Assembly: GCA_020310875.1 (NCBI GenBank)
Contig: CM035416.1
Coordinates: 76,619,080-76,683,079, forward strand
Direction: 5' to 3'
DNA: 64,000 nucleotides
From: Ceratopteris richardii
Lineage: Eukaryota; Streptophyta; Polypodiopsida; Polypodiales; Pteridaceae
Numbering within the stretch: the first letter of the stretch is position 1; every line of letters starts with the position of its first letter. The notes below the pieces were generated by a model. It ran no database searches. It saw nothing but the letters and a program-made list of their open reading frames with translations, and was not told where the DNA came from. The translations under genes were made by a program, and so were the position numbers. Shown here one piece after another: positions 53,025 through 63,300 of the stretch.

Positions 53025-54643
53025 TGTCCCATAAATGCTTGCACCTCTTTCGCATTCTTAGGTCTAGGAAGCTCTAAAATGACCTTAATCTTGTCTTCAT
53101 CCATGGATATTCCATTTCTAGAGACTATGTGTCCTAAGATCTTCTCTTGTCGTACCATGAGGACACACTTCTCTAGGTTTAAGCAGACTCTGTACTGTCT
53201 GCATTTATTAAATATTTTTCTCAACTCAGGAATGTGATCTTGTCTTTGATTGGAATATGTACATAGGTCATCTACATACACTTCCATGATCACTCGGAAA
53301 GCATAGACTCCCCATTCGGTCACGAATGTGGTCTTATGTTGATCCTCACTAGCAATAGCTACTTGGTTGTATCCAGAGAATCCATCTAAGAAGCTATAGA
53401 CTTCTTTTCCTGCAACTCTTTCCAATAGATGGTCCGTAATGGGTAATGGGTAGTTGTCACATATGGTGGCTGCATTGACCTTTTTCAAGTTAATGCACAC
53501 TCTCAGTTTTCTGTTCTTCTTAGGCACAACTACTAGTGGCGATACCCACTCGGTGTGTTCTATTTCATATATGAATCCTGCCGCTAGTAGCTTGTCTATT
53601 TCTTCCTTAATTTTAGCAGCATAAACCTCATTGTATGTATAAGGGTGTTGTTTCGATGGTTTTGCATCTGCCGTCATTGGTATTCTATGAGAACAAATCA
53701 AGGGTTCCACACCCTTGAGATCCTTATATGTCCATGCAAATACGTTTCGATATTCTCGGATCAAATGTATTAGTTCTTCTTCCTCTTCTACTGACACATC
53801 TTTGCCTATGTATGTGCATCTTTCTTCTCCATCTTCCACTGTCACTATGATCTTTTTTTTTTGTTCTTTGTTGTCGTATGCTTCTCCGTCTAGAGCCTCT
53901 CGTTTAGGCATTTGAATGGCTACCTTTCTCTCTTCTACTTCATATCTTTTAAAATGTTCAGGAACCTCAAACAGATCTGCATTTGGTCCAATTTTACTCA
54001 TTCTTTCCTCTTGCTCTCGTACTCTGGGAGTAGCTTCTATTGCCAAGATCTTTGTCGGCTCCTGCTTTTCTTTGGTTCGAATGGTGTCTAGATAGCTCTC
54101 TTCTGAATCAAATTGTGGTTCCATTTCTATACTCTCATATTCCTCTTTCCATTCTTTTTCCAAGATTTCTCCTGCTTCTACTTCTTGAAGGACAACCATG
54201 TACAAGTTTACATCATAGCCTTCCTCGTCTATGAACTCGTTCATAGTTAGGACTTCCTCATTCACACACACATCTAAGGTAGCTAAGATTTCCATCCATC
54301 CATGTGGTTCAAAGGTTTCATCAGGAAACATTTGAGGCATATACCTTGGGTCCTCTACAGGTCTGTAATTAGGATGTCCTATTGGCCATAGCTGTCTTTT
54401 ATTATCCTCTTTCTTGGCTTCTTTACACATCCATAACTGGGCGTCCTCGTGCATCCATGATTGATCGCTTGTTCCAGTGCTATGAATTGATAGGTCATCG
54501 TCCTCCTTGTGTATGGGATTCCATTGTAGTGGAGGGACATCTCGATATGCAAATGTGTGCAATTTTATCTTGGTGGTATTCCCTTGATGTTGCAGGTATA
54601 ATGAATCTCTTCCCCAATCTTGCACTACCTGCATTTGTCTCAT
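52910..54643 (-). pseudogene. Element E RT with internal deletion
   Basis: An acidic N-terminal linker (about residues 1-290), then RT: TYKDLKGVEPLICSHRIPM, LRVCINLKKVNAATICDNYP, SFLDGFSGYNQVAIASEDQH. Then AFRVI is followed directly by MEVYVDDLCTYSNQ (YVDD box). In the other gypsy elements here about 25-30 residues, including MPFGLxNAPATFxR, lie between these two. That implies an in-frame deletion of roughly 80 bp near 53290. LGHIVSRNGISMDEDKIKV and FMGHCGYYRRFIHMY follow. The frame shifts to the next ORF near 53000. Confidence 0.85.
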
Positions 54644-54649
54644 GAAAGG

Positions 54650-55360
54650 TCAACATAATATCATTTCGTAATTGTTAGCCTTTTCAAACTTACAGATGGC
54701 TAATGTGTGTTCAAATTCAACTCCACATGTGGTTAATTTGATCCTTTCTAATATTCCTAAGGCTTTCTCCACATGACCGTCTGCTAATTCGAGCTTCATG
54801 CGTGTGGGTCGTAAAGCACGCTTTCCCCATTTCTCCCAAATCTCCTTGGTGGCGATTCCTACTCCAGCTCCTGTGTCTAGTATTGCCCTGGTCATGTACC
54901 CGTTGTAAGTGACAGGTAGACACGTATTACCTTCGTCTCCTTCACTAAATTCTCCCACCTTATCTACTGGGATTTGTATCTTAGATGAGTTTCCTTTTCC
55001 CTTGTTTTCCTTTTCATCCTTCTCTTGCCCTAATTCCAGTTGACTCGCTAATTGCTTCCACAATTGCGGTTTAACTTGCAGTAATTCTTCCACGGTCAGT
55101 TTGCACTGTACTTTCGTCTTCCTAAGTTCTGTTAGATTGTGTGAATTCTTTTCTGAGTTTCCTTTTCCTTTTCCATGTACCGTGGGTGCTCGAATTATCA
55201 TAGATTCCTTTTCATATTCTCCCATGTAATTTGGTAAGGTTGAAATGCTCTGAGCTTCCTCGCTATTTCTATCTAGTCTTGATACTTCCTCATATACTTC
55301 TTCCATGTTGGGATTTGGTTGATAAACTTCTACATCTAATTCCTCAAAGGGAGGCTTAGT
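54650..55360 (-). pseudogene. Element E first aspartic protease and preceding linker
   Basis: Reads in from the copia junction (KPPFEELDVEVYQPNPNMEE) and contains a charged linker and the protease: GYMTRAILDTGAGVGIATKE (active-site DTGAG), then KANNYEMILC and a TGA where MILGRPFM is expected. Two adjacent changes (GGT to TGT, CGA to TGA) thus break the C-terminal motif, and PFMRQMQVVQDWGRD continues in the next ORF. Confidence 0.85.
55356..55360. repeat. Target site duplication of copia element (left)
   Basis: TTAGT here equals TTAGT at 61749-61753. Removing one copy and the element joins the E reading frame as NGVT-KPPFEEL. Confidence 0.92.
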
Positions 55361-56420
55361 TGTTGGTGTGAATCACAAGCCTACACATTTGGCTTGGAAG
55401 ACATCATGAAGACTCCACATGCATGAAGAACCATAGGAACATATGCTAGTGGTTTATTACCACTTTACCTCATTGTAAAAGTCTAATTTGACTTCGAATC
55501 TTTTGTAATCACCTACCTAAGTGATTCGTGGAAAAGTAGATCACTTGATTGAGAGAATATCTCCAAAATTTTAGATGCTTGATCATAGCAAGCCAAAGAT
55601 TTGAATTTGAATTCAAATCCTAAGTCATTTCCTATAAAATTGGATGTGAAAAAGTCACGGGTAGATCACTCCATTCTCGAGGCTCATTCTGTTGAGCTTG
55701 AGTGTGTGTAAGGACTATACCATAGCCTGCACCTCTCTACACCATTTGGCAATGCTAGACATGCCAATGGGATTGTACACAATTGTTAATCAATAGATAC
55801 ATTTACATCATTCATCTCTGTATTCACTGCTTGTCTACTCCAAAGTCTGTTAACTTGTCAAGGGCATATCTCGGCCAATACTACTTCAAATTCAGTGACT
55901 CAAAGCTTGTTGGATTCATCTCAAAGTCATCTACATGCTGACAAAGTTTGAAGTTATTTCATTCAGCTAATTCAGAGAAATCGTCATCGAGGTGCTCACT
56001 GGTCTATCTCTACTACAGTCCTAAAAAGTCGGGGGTATAGCTAATTTTGCTAAATCAATTTCTCTGAGTATAGTTTGTCATTTTACATCATTCCACTTGC
56101 AAATGTTAGCTTACTAAGCTAATTGAATACCCCTAGAAGGAATTTTATCAATTGCTACTGTGCTGGTCACACTGAGCAAAACATTGAGCAGGTGTCAAGA
56201 CCAAAATATAAGGTTTTCTTGACTTTGTGACTTCCAAAGTTATCTGTTTTGATTCAATCATTGCACACATCATTTCCAAGAGGACATAGGTTATTTCTTG
56301 GTGTCATTGGGAAGCTAAGGAAGTCTACTAATCAAGTCTGAAGCTAAAGAGGGCTGGTACAAAGCATGTTTTAGCAGTACCTACTCAATCTCTTGGATCA
56401 TCCATCCATTTTTCCCAACA
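55361..56420 (+). repeat. 5' LTR of copia element
   Basis: 1060 bp, from TGTTGGTGTG to TTTCCCAACA. TATA box (TATAAAAT) at 55633-55640. Confidence 0.95.
55633..55640 (+). promoter_or_regulatory. TATA box in copia 5' LTR
   Basis: TATAAAAT in the LTR, conserved in the 3' LTR at 60962-60969. Likely core promoter. Confidence 0.65.
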
Positions 56421-56421
56421 G

Positions 56422-56433
56422 TGGTATCAGAGT
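56422..56433 (+). promoter_or_regulatory. Primer binding site of copia element (initiator tRNA-Met)
   Basis: TGGTATCAGAGT starts one base after the LTR end and matches the plant initiator tRNA-Met 3' end except at the last base. Confidence 0.92.
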
Positions 56434-56445
56434 AAATAAGGTAAA

Positions 56446-58212
56446 ATGGGACATGGTTTTCCTTCACTTATTGACAAATTGGACAAGAACAACTATCAAG
56501 CATGGTCTCTAAGGATGAAGACCTACTTACAAGGAAGGATTCTCTATGGATACATCTCAGGAGATGAGGAATTGCCCTCATTCAAAGCAAGAGGTTTGCC
56601 AACCAAGGAGGAGCAAGAAAAACTCAACACATGGTGTGCAAGGGATGCATTGGCAAGGTCCTATTTACTCAACTCTATATCTGACTTTCTTTTACCTCAT
56701 ATCAGAAATTATAAGACTTCCCAAGAGACTTGGGAAACCTTGTCATCATATTTTTCCTCTAATACAAGGGCTAGGAAAAATCAGTTGTGGATTGAATTCA
56801 CAACACGAAGGAAGCAACCTAAGCAAGCTGTTTCAGAATTTGTGACCAAGATCAAAGATGTTGCAGATCAGTTAGCAAGCATAGGAGAAGAAATTGAAGA
56901 AGAACAAATTGTAAGGCAGGTAATTAATGGAATCAAGGCTGATGACAAGTGGGAAAGCTTCACCACTGCAATGGATCTCTACATGGACATGCATACTCTA
57001 GATCTTACAACTCTCATGGGTCAACTATTCACACATGAAGCAAAGCTTACCAAGAGTGGAGATACTACCAAAGGTAACAACTCTTCTGCCCTATACACTG
57101 ATAAGAAATCTAAGGATAAAGGCAAGAGTAAGAAGGTGGAAGATGAATGCTCTACCTCCCAAGCCAACTATGCAGGGAGAGGTAGATCTTCAAGAGGTAG
57201 GGGCAGAGGAGGTAAGCAAGGTAGGGGAGACCCTATAACTCATCACCATGTAACATTTGTGGTTTGTCAAACCACACCACAGAAGTGTTACAGGAATTAC
57301 AAAAATCAGAGAGGAAGAGGCTATCAAAGAGGTGGATACTCTCAGTCTAGAGGAAGGTTCAACCATCACCAAGGCCACAATAACAATTATAACAACAATT
57401 ACAATGGAAACTACCAAGGAGGATTCAGAAACAGAAAGGACTACAACAACTACACAGAGGAGCAGGATGACTCTCTCTTGATCATGAAAATGACTTCAAA
57501 GTCAGGTACAAATAATGATCACCTATTTTATATTGATTCAGGGTGTTCAAATCATGTGGCTGGTAATGTGGCACTACTCTCTGATCTTGAGGAACCAAAA
57601 GGTAAACACCAAGTCCAAACATGTGATGATACAAAGCATTTTGTAGTTAAAGTTGGAAATGTGAAAACTTGTGATGGTAATCATAATTTGTTGAGCAGAG
57701 TACTTTATGTACCTACAATTACAAAGAACTTAATGAGTGTTGGTCAGATTGTAGAGAAAGGGTTGCAGGTCAGATTCAATCAGTATGGAGCATTTGTGGA
57801 GGACCCAAGACATGGATTCAAAAGGATAGCTAAAGGAGAAAAATCAGGTAGACTTTTCACTTTTGAGTTGGAAGATACAAAGAACATTGCATTATACAGT
57901 TATAAAGATCAAACACTTTCAGAGCTTGAGATTTGGCACAAGAGATTAGGGCACATAGGAGAAAGGACCTTGAAGCAAATGTGCAGGGACCAATGTGTGC
58001 TTGGGATAGCTAATGTATCCAAGCAACATATGATTTACAAGTGTGGTGCTTGTCAATTTGGTAAGTCTCACAGGTTACCCTTCTCCAAGAAAGGATATAT
58101 GCATGAAGACTATCTAGAGCTTGTACACACAGATGTATGGGGACCTAGCAAAGACCCCTCAGTCTCAGGTTCAAGGTACTATGTGTCTTTTATTGATGAC
58201 TATAGCAGATAG
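56446..58212 (+). CDS. Copia Gag, protease and integrase N-terminal half
   Basis: Starts 12 bases after the primer site. Gag: FPSLIDKLDKNNYQAWSLRM, LPHIRNYKTSQETWETLSSY, followed by an RG/NY-rich RNA-binding region (GRGRSSRGRGRGGKQGRG, HHQGHNNNYNNNYNGNYQ). The zinc knuckle is degenerate; only scattered Cys and His remain. Protease active site: FYIDSGCSNHVAGN. Integrase: zinc module (LEIWHKRLGHIGERTLKQMC to CGACQFGKSHRLPF), first core Asp in VHTDVWGP, and SFIDDYSR before TAG at 58210-58212. The next ORF is in the same frame. Confidence 0.92.
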   Translation: MGHGFPSLIDKLDKNNYQAWSLRMKTYLQGRILYGYISGDEELPSFKARGLPTKEEQEKLNTWCARDALARSYLLNSISDFLLPHIRNYKTSQETWETLSSYFSSNTRARKNQLWIEFTTRRKQPKQAVSEFVTKIKDVADQLASIGEEIEEEQIVRQVINGIKADDKWESFTTAMDLYMDMHTLDLTTLMGQLFTHEAKLTKSGDTTKGNNSSALYTDKKSKDKGKSKKVEDECSTSQANYAGRGRSSRGRGRGGKQGRGDPITHHHVTFVVCQTTPQKCYRNYKNQRGRGYQRGGYSQSRGRFNHHQGHNNNYNNNYNGNYQGGFRNRKDYNNYTEEQDDSLLIMKMTSKSGTNNDHLFYIDSGCSNHVAGNVALLSDLEEPKGKHQVQTCDDTKHFVVKVGNVKTCDGNHNLLSRVLYVPTITKNLMSVGQIVEKGLQVRFNQYGAFVEDPRHGFKRIAKGEKSGRLFTFELEDTKNIALYSYKDQTLSELEIWHKRLGHIGERTLKQMCRDQCVLGIANVSKQHMIYKCGACQFGKSHRLPFSKKGYMHEDYLELVHTDVWGPSKDPSVSGSRYYVSFIDDYSR

Positions 58213-60648
58213 ACTGTATTATACTTTATGAAGCACAAGGATGAAGTATTTAATTGTTTTAAGAAATATCTTGCATTAGTTGAAAATCAGACAGGAAGGA
58301 ATTTAAAGAGGCTAAGGTCAGATGGAGGAGGTGAGTACTTCTCCAATGAATTTGAGGACTTCTTGTAGGACAAAGGCATCAAAAGGGAAATAACCACAAG
58401 GTACTCTCCTGAACAGAATGGGGTAGCTAAAAGAAGAAATAGGTTAATAGTTGAGACAGCTAGATCTATGCTTAATGAGAAGAAATTACCAAACTATCTA
58501 TGGGCAGAGAGTGTCTCTACTGCCACCTATCTCATAAACAGGTTACCATCAAAGTCACTTGATGGTATGACACCATATGAAGCATGGCATGGTAAGAGAC
58601 CATCGTTGGATCACTGTAAAATTTTTGGATGTGTAGCATATGTACACATTCCTTCACAGGTAAGAGGAAAGCTAGATCCAAAGGCTGAAAAATGTATTTT
58701 CATTGGATATGATTTAAATAAAAAAGGTTATAGGTTTTATAACCCTACCAACAACAAATTTATGGTAAGCAGAGATGTGATCTTTGATGAGAATGATTCT
58801 TGGTATGAGAATGAATGCAGGAAGGTCAAACTACCCTATGATTTGGAAGAGGAATTTCCAAAACTTACAAAGGAGGAACCAACTCAGAAAGAAGACTCAA
58901 GTTCAGATGATGAAGATACAATCAACCTTGAAGAGTTCAAGGCATGGAAGTCCAAAGGCAAAATGAAGATGAAGAAGCTTGAGGACATACCAGAATCTTC
59001 AACTCAATCAATCAGAAGGTCTCAAAGAGAGAGCAAAAAACCTATCAGATATGGGTATGATACATCTCTTGTTACTAAACATTCAATTTATCTTGCAAAG
59101 GATTTGCTAAATGAAGAACCAGGATCATATGAAGAAGCAATCACAAAATCAGAATGGAAGGAAGCTATGGATGAGGAGACTGAAGCACTCAAGGAGAGTG
59201 ATACATGGGAGTTAGTACCCAAGAAGGACTCCATGAAGGTAATAGGATCCACATGGATCTATAAATTGAAAAGAAATTCTGATGGCACAATTAACAGGTA
59301 CAAGGCCAGATTAGTAGCCAAGGGTTTTGCACAAACCCAAGGCATTGACTATGAAGAAACATTTTCTCCTGTGGCCAAGATGCCAACAATCAGAGTGTTG
59401 GTGAGTGTGGCTGCATCAAACAATTGGAACATGTACCAATTGGATGTCAAGAATGCTTTCTTGAATGGATGGATTTCAGAAGAGGTTTATATGTCACAAC
59501 CTCCTGGCTATGAAGACCCTAAGAAGGTAACTTATGTTTGCAAATTAAAGAAGGCTTTATATGGATTGAAGCAGGCACCTAGGGCATGGAATTACAGGCT
59601 AACTACATACCTCCAAGACCAAGGTTTTGTCATGAGTAAGGCTGACACTTCTCTGTTCATTAAGAGAAGTAATTCAGAGGTAATCTTTCTTTGTGTTTAT
59701 GTTGATGATATCATCATTACACGCAATGATGTAAATGGAATCAGAAGCATCAAAAGCCAGATGATGAAGGAATTCAAGATCAATGATCTTGGATTATTGA
59801 AGTATTTTTTGGGACTTGAATTAGTTTACACTAATTCAGTAATATACATTGCTCAGAAGAAGTATGTGCAGGACATGTTGAAGAAATTTCACTTGCAGGA
59901 TGCTAAAGAAGCAAGCACTCCATTGGAGGTGAACTTAAAGCTAAGTGCCCATGAAAGTGATGAAGTCCAAGACATTACAGGTTATCAAAGTATGGTAGGT
60001 AGCTTGAACTATGCTACCTTAACTAGAATTGACATTGCATATGGAGTTAGTGTGCTAAGTCAATTTATGCACAAGCCAATGATACCTCACTTAGAGGCTG
60101 CCAAAAGAATCTTGAAGTATCTCAAGGGTACACAGAACCATGGTTTGTACTTTCCTTACACTTCAGATATTGACATAAAAGTTTATTCAGACGTAGATTG
60201 GGCAGGATGCAAGATTGATAGGAGAAGCACTTCAGGATACATTTCTTTTGCAGGTGACAAACCAATTTCATGGTCTGCAAAGAAGCGACCAACTGTTGCA
60301 TTGTCTTCTACAGAAGCAGAGTATAGAGGGGTAGCTAATGCCACTCAAGAAGCAATTTGGATTAAGCTTTTGTATTCAGAATTGGGCTTATATACTAGGC
60401 CTCCAATTATCTTGGGAGATAATACAAGTTCTCTTCACCTTGCAGCTAATCCTATCTATCATGCCAGGACCAAACACATAGAAGTTCATTATCATTATGT
60501 GAGAGAGAAGTTGCTAAGCAAGGACATTCAGTTGACCTATGTGTCAACCAACATGCAATGTGCAGATTTGCTGACTAAAGCTTTGGATGGGACCAAACTT
60601 TGCATGTTCAAATCTATGATTGGATTGCAGGATGTACTTGAAGATTGA
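58213..60648 (+). pseudogene. Copia integrase C-terminal half, RT and RNase H
   Basis: Same frame as the previous ORF. Second integrase Asp in LRSDGGGEYF, then TAG at 58366-58368. The motif NGVAKRRN has Lys where the catalytic Glu (NGVAERxN) is expected. From 58468 the frame is open for 726 codons: FLNGWISEEVYMSQPPGYED, LKKALYGLKQAPRAWN, the catalytic YVDD box (LCVYVDDIIITR), then RNase H (VYSDVDWAGCKIDRRSTSGY, ALSSTEAEYRGVANATQEA, TKHIEVHYHYVREKL) and the end at ADLLTKALDGTKL. RT and RNase H look intact. Confidence 0.92.
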
Positions 60649-60677
60649 AGATGAAGACTTAAGCCAAAATGTTTGGC

Positions 60678-60689
60678 TTGAGGGGGAGC
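60678..60689 (+). promoter_or_regulatory. Polypurine tract of copia element
   Basis: ttgagggggagc directly before the 3' LTR start TGTTGATG. Confidence 0.88.
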
Positions 60690-61748
60690 TGTTGATGTAA
60701 ATCACAAGCCTACACATTTGGCTTGGAAGACATCATGAAGACTCCACATGCATGAAGAACCATAGGAACATATGCTAGTCGTTTATTACCACGTTACCTC
60801 ATTGTAAAAGTCTAATTTGACTTAGAATCTTTTGTAATCACCTACCTAAGTGATTCGTGGAAAAGTAGATCACTTGATTGAGAGAATATCTCCAAACTTT
60901 TAGATGCTTGATCATAGGAAGCCAAAGATTTGAATTTGAATTCAAATCCTAAGTCATTTCCTATAAAATTGGATGTGAAAAAGTCGCGGGTAGATCACTC
61001 CATTCCCGAGGCTCATTCTGTTGAGCTTGAGTGTGTGTAAGTACTATACCATAGCCTACACCTCTCTACACCATTTGGCAATGCTAGACATGCCAATGGG
61101 ATTGTACACAATTGTTAATCAATAGATACATTTACATCATTCATCTCTGTATTCACTGCTTGTCTACTCCAAAGTCTGTTAACTTTTCAAGGGCATATCT
61201 CGGTCAATACTACTCCAAATTCAACGATTCAAAGCTTGTTGGATTCAACTCAAAGTCATCTACATGCTGACAGATTTTGAAGTGATTTCATTCAGCCAAT
61301 TCAGAGAAATCGTCGTCGAGGTGCTCACTGGTCTATCTCTACTACAGTCCTAAAAAGTCGGGGGTAAAGCTAATTTTGCTAAATCAATTTCTCTGAGTAT
61401 AGTTTGTCATTTTACATCATTCCACTTGCAAATGTTAGCTTACTAAGCTAATTGAATACCCCTAGAAGGAATTTTATCAATTGCTATTGTGCTGGTCACA
61501 CTGAGCAAAACATTGAGCAGGTGTCAAGACCAAAATAGAAGGTTTTCTTGACTTTGTGACTTCCAAAGTTATCTGTTTTGATTCAATCATTGCACACATC
61601 ATTTCCAAAGGACATAGGTTATTTCTTGGTGTCATTGGGAAGCTAAGGAAGTCTACTAATCAAGTCTGAAGCTAAAGAGGGCTGGTACAAAGCAAGTTTT
61701 AGTAGTACCTACTCAATCTCTTGGATCATCCATCCATTTTTCCCAACA
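60690..61748 (+). repeat. 3' LTR of copia element
   Basis: 1059 bp, from TGTTGATGTA to TTTCCCAACA, followed by the TTAGT duplication. One base shorter than the 5' LTR (deletion in ccaagaggac). Confidence 0.95.
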
Positions 61749-61753
61749 TTAGT

Positions 61754-62418
61754 TACTCCATTCTTCTTCCATTGTTCTTCTCGAATTCTATTCCATAATT
61801 CCTTTGGCCAATCAGCCTTTAAGTCAGGTATGGTTGACATTGGTTCATCTTGAGTTTTCACTCGTTCACATTTGTCATCCTTTCTTTTAAGTCCTTTATC
61901 CTTGGGCTTGACACACTCCTTGTATTCTTCTTCCGCTATCCTTGTCTCTGGAAGTGTGGGGATAGTCTTTTCTAGGGTTGCTTGTGCTACCTCGATAAGT
62001 TTTCGACATATCGCAAGCCTCTCTTTTTCTAATTCTCCTTGTGGGTAAAGCTTTTCATGTTGTTCTACATTTGGTCCAGTCTTAATTCTAGCTTGGTAAG
62101 CTTTCAACCACATGTCTAAGTTGTCCTGTTTCGGGTTAGCTAGAATCGATCCTGGTCTCTATGTTTCTTGAATGGTGGAATAGGAACCTCTTCCCAAATC
62201 CCTTGTTCTTTATGCTCTCTCTTGTTTTTGGTTTGTTTCCTATTTTCTTGACTTTTGTTTTTCATCCATTTATCTTTGAGCTTTTCTCTTCTTTCCTTCC
62301 ATTTTTGAGCTTTTACGTTCTGGTTACTCTCACGTGGGTCCTCAGAATCTTCAACTATTTGAATTTTGGTACTTGTTCTTCCATTGTTTTCTTGTTCCCG
62401 TTCCGGTTGTTTTCCTTT
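61754..62418 (-). pseudogene. Element E gag-protease linker, broken
   Basis: The frame at 61754-62113 is a charged helical segment (ELEKERLAICRKLIEVAQAT, DWPKELWNRIREEQWKKNGV) running into the copia insertion. It continues upstream through stops as a Lys/Glu-rich stretch (KAQKWKERREKLKDKWMKNK). It joins the protease 1 region across the copia element. Confidence 0.7.
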
Positions 62419-62675
62419 CTACTCTTTTGTTTGAGCTCTTGTAATGGCCTTTAAAGGCACAGTGTATTCCTTATCACCTCCCGGTGCTTCTATCACTTCA
62501 ATTACATTAATGGGTGCAGTCTCTTGGACTTTGGTTGGATTTTTAGGGCAATCTCTGAAAAGATGTTCCTTTCCACAATCATTGCAATATCCTTCCCAAG
62601 TCCTAGGTGGTGGTGGACGCATCTATAACATGGTCCTCTCGGCACAGGCGGTCTAACATGTGGTCTTCTTGGTTG
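62419..62675 (-). pseudogene. Element E gag zinc knuckle segment
   Basis: Contains CNDCGKEHLFRDC, a knuckle with CX2CX3HX4C spacing (one residue short of the norm), then PLKAITRAQTKE and a stop. It is preceded by a Pro/Arg-rich stretch. Confidence 0.7.
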
Positions 62676-63300
62676 TTATGCTTTAGGTGCAGTATACATT
62701 AAAGTTGCTACCTCCGTTCCATAAGCCTGATCATAACCTTCATATCCATAATAAGCCGAATCATATGCTGGTTCGTATTCTAACATGTTGGCTTCATGGG
62801 GATAGTAATCTACTAGGGGCAGCTCATATCCAGGACTTGCCGATTCTATATTGGTCATCATTGAGGCTGGCACTATGGCTCTTTCCAAATTTTTTGCTGG
62901 CTGGGCATACTTTAACAGTACCACTTGTTGTGGTTGTGAGAGTTGTGGTCCTAACACTGGTTGGAGTGGTGGATATGGTACTTCCTCATATGGCCTCGAT
63001 GCTCCTGTTGGTGTTGAATAGGGATTGTACCTAGGCATCTCTCTGCCTGGCTCTCTAGGTGGATATCCGTATGGTCGATACTGATGCGGTTGCAAAGGTC
63101 GTGCCTGCCTGTTGAATGGGCAGTTCTCCGTGGTGTGGTTGGTGTATTTTTGTTCTATGTGGCAGTACAAGGCAGTTCCTTGTTGGGGCTGTTGGTTGTA
63201 AGGATATGTCTGAGGTATACCAGTTCCTCCTTGCACACACATGTGTGTGGGGTGATCTCCTCCTCATAGGCTACATCTCCGTAACATGGGCACTCTTAAG
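62676..63300 (-). pseudogene. Element E gag, Pro/Tyr/Gln-rich segment
   Basis: The frame 62676-63242 has a possible Cys/His motif (YCHIEQKYTNHTTENC) and then a Pro/Tyr-rich low-complexity region (HQYRPYGYPPREPG, YYGYEGYDQAYG). It is joined to the capsid part by a shifted frame near 63270. Confidence 0.65.

Larger units (their letters stand above)
55361..61748 (+). mobile_element. Ty1/copia LTR retrotransposon inserted in element E
   Basis: Complete: LTRs 55361-56420 and 60690-61748, primer site, one gag-pol frame 56446-60648, polypurine tract, TTAGT duplications. The order protease-integrase-RT-RNase H is diagnostic of copia. About 29 LTR differences by eye plus a one-base indel, about 2.7 percent. 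Only two in-frame TAG stops interrupt the polyprotein, but the integrase catalytic Glu is also lost. Confidence 0.96.
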
